64,000 nucleotides of DNA from Clostridium cavendishii DSM 21758 (GTDB taxonomy: Bacteria > Bacillota > Clostridia > Clostridiales > Clostridiaceae), in contig NZ_FQZB01000016.1 of assembly GCF_900141845.1 (NCBI RefSeq), forward strand, positions 1 through 64,000, given 5' to 3'. Below are positions 62,960 to 64,000 of this stretch, piece after piece. The number at the start of each line of letters is the position of its first letter. Positions within the stretch are counted from its first letter, which is position 1. The translations under genes and the position numbers were made by a program. The notes beneath the pieces were generated by a model that saw only the letters and a program-made list of their open reading frames with translations, searched no databases and was not told the DNA's origin.

Positions 62960-63254
62960 TGAAAATGGGGGTACACATATTGGGATGTATTTAGCATGGA
63001 TAATATTAAATAATTTAGAAGGCGAAGAATTACATGAAGGAGGGGAAAAAGAGTTAGAGTTTACATTAAGTTATTATTTAGATAATGGGGAAGGTTATGG
63101 AGAATATATAAATGATTATTTAGAGATATTTGACAATGATGCCAAGGAAACGTTTTATGCCTTGGAGAATACATGGGAAAATTATGATAAAATTGCACCT
63201 ATTATAAGTAAAAGATATAAACAGTGGAAAGAATATAGAAGAATGGATAAATGA
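62949..63254 (+). CDS. NGGTHIGMYLAW family (DUF7832-like) protein, shortened N-terminus
   Basis: A 101-residue acidic protein. ENGGTHIGMYLAWIILNNLEGEEL is typical of a family of toxin-array proteins, but the usual 20 or so residues before it are absent. ATG 62949 lies in the end of the previous gene. Either a real short form or a 5'-cut copy. Confidence 0.6.
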   Translation: MGVNENGGTHIGMYLAWIILNNLEGEELHEGGEKELEFTLSYYLDNGEGYGEYINDYLEIFDNDAKETFYALENTWENYDKIAPIISKRYKQWKEYRRMDK

Positions 63255-63361
63255 AAAAAAGACAAGTTAAGGGTTAAAGTGAAATCGGATGATGCAACTA
63301 GTGAAAAAGTTGTTAATATAATCTTAACGGTATTATAGATATGAGTGGAGAGTATTGAAAA

Positions 63362-63733
63362 ATGGAACTAATGGCTTTAAAAATTCCAACAGGTTATGCA
63401 ATTTGTCATAATAATTTTTATGATGTTGAACCTGAAATTTCTGATGATGGAACAGATATAATAGATAATTGGGGGTGTTTTACTGAGGATATTTTACAAA
63501 TAAATAAAATGATTTTAAAGAATGGTCAATGGTGTTGTGATTATACCACTTGTATTGTAATTGATTTAGGATGGTATCCAGATGGAGATATAAATGGGGA
63601 ATATGGATTGGTTTTGGCTAAAGTTAATAAAGATCATAGTTGGGATATAATTAAAAAAGCACATTCTAAAAATAGATTTGAAATAAGAGATATTATTGAA
63701 GAATGGATGGAATTATATATAAAAGTAAACTGA
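63362..63733 (+). CDS. unknown acidic protein in immunity-type array
   Basis: A 123-residue protein starting after GTGGAGAG. KIPTGYAICHNNFYDVEPEISDDG, then a segment with CCDYTTCIVIDLGWYPDGDINGEYGL and a helical tail DIIEEWMELYIKVN. No known family recognised. Acid-rich and in line with its neighbours. Confidence 0.55.
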   Translation: MELMALKIPTGYAICHNNFYDVEPEISDDGTDIIDNWGCFTEDILQINKMILKNGQWCCDYTTCIVIDLGWYPDGDINGEYGLVLAKVNKDHSWDIIKKAHSKNRFEIRDIIEEWMELYIKVN

Positions 63734-63786
63734 AAAATAAATATAAGTGGACATGAAATTAAAATTAGATTGTTGGGGGTGAAGAA

Positions 63787-64000
63787 ATGAAGGATAATTT
63801 TGTATTAAAAGTGGAAGAGGTATTTGATATTAAAGGACGTGGAACAGTTATAGCTGGAAAATATAAAGGAATTGTTAAAGTAGGAGATATATTAATAACA
63901 TTAACAGGAGAAAAAGTTAAAGTCTTAGGAATAGAAATGCTGAGAATTATTGAAGGGAATTATGATGAAAGAATAGGATTATTAGTTGAGTGGAAAGAAT
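63787..64000 (+). CDS. EF-Tu domain-2-like small protein (3' end outside window)
   Basis: The first 71 codons of a gene that runs off the window. VEEVFDIKGRGTVIAGKYKGIVKVGDIL and KVKVLGIEML have the pattern of the second beta-barrel of EF-Tu and other translational GTPases (V-x-G-R-G-T-V-x-x-G). There is no GTPase part before it: the gene starts at ATG 63787, with GGGGGTG upstream. It may mimic EF-Tu, which several contact-dependent toxins need as a partner. Confidence 0.65.
   Translation, partial: MKDNFVLKVEEVFDIKGRGTVIAGKYKGIVKVGDILITLTGEKVKVLGIEMLRIIEGNYDERIGLLVEWKE

Noticed and set aside
1..64000. CRISPR array or restriction-modification genes
   Set aside because: No regularly spaced repeats with unique spacers, no cas-like protein and no methylase or endonuclease motif was seen on either strand.

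Overview
The window is AT-rich, Gram-positive DNA from a Clostridium. Evidence for this is the order topA-codY-rpsB-tsf-pyrH-frr-uppS-cdsA-dxr-rseP-ispG-rimP-nusA-infB-truB-ribF-rpsO-pnp, followed by ftsK/spoIIIE-rimO-pgsA-recA-rny-spoVS, together with AGGAGG ribosome binding sites, sigma-A style promoters and sporulation genes. Protein similarity suggests the C. botulinum / C. novyi / C. tetani part of the genus, but the species cannot be fixed from this sequence alone.

Layout. 1-5.6 kb is the right end of a prophage: the end of a structural gene, a BhlA/UviB-type holin, an exported amidase endolysin, an LLH-type holin, and then a cargo cassette. The cassette holds an exported polymorphic toxin ending in a HicA domain, a HicB-like partner and a DUF3267 membrane HExxH protein. 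A tiny ORF under a LexA box and a convergent HTH gene follow. The prophage seems to end inside comM, of which only the 3' part remains (about 5.64-6.12 kb), directly before dprA. 6.1-50.3 kb is ordinary conserved chromosome: DNA topology and uptake, translation, isoprenoid and phospholipid synthesis, RNA decay, recombination, sporulation, sugar phosphotransfer, purine synthesis, one tRNA-Leu, and an Fe-S scaffold/GGGtGRT pair.

50.25-58.72 kb is an integrative element of about 8.5 kb inserted at the 3' end of the GGGtGRT gene. A 70-bp perfect direct repeat marks its ends and a tyrosine integrase lies next to the left one. It carries a second copy of the toxin cassette (same leader, same Ntox50-like core, different C-terminal tip, a CPCC-type partner and a second DUF3267 gene), a 5'-truncated IS256-family transposase and a few small exported or membrane proteins. 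59.3-64 kb is a packed one-strand array of small acidic proteins that look like orphan immunity genes (DUF4274, SUKH/SMI1, a THIGMYLAW family, an EF-Tu domain-2-like protein), with no toxin visible beside them.

The most interesting system is the twin modular toxin cassette on two different mobile elements. Each has constant exported N-terminal and Ntox50-like modules, an exchangeable tip with a matched exchangeable partner gene (HicA/HicB in one, nuclease-like tip/CPCC protein in the other), and a constant DUF3267 gene. The start codon of that gene is buried in a perfect inverted repeat conserved in both copies.
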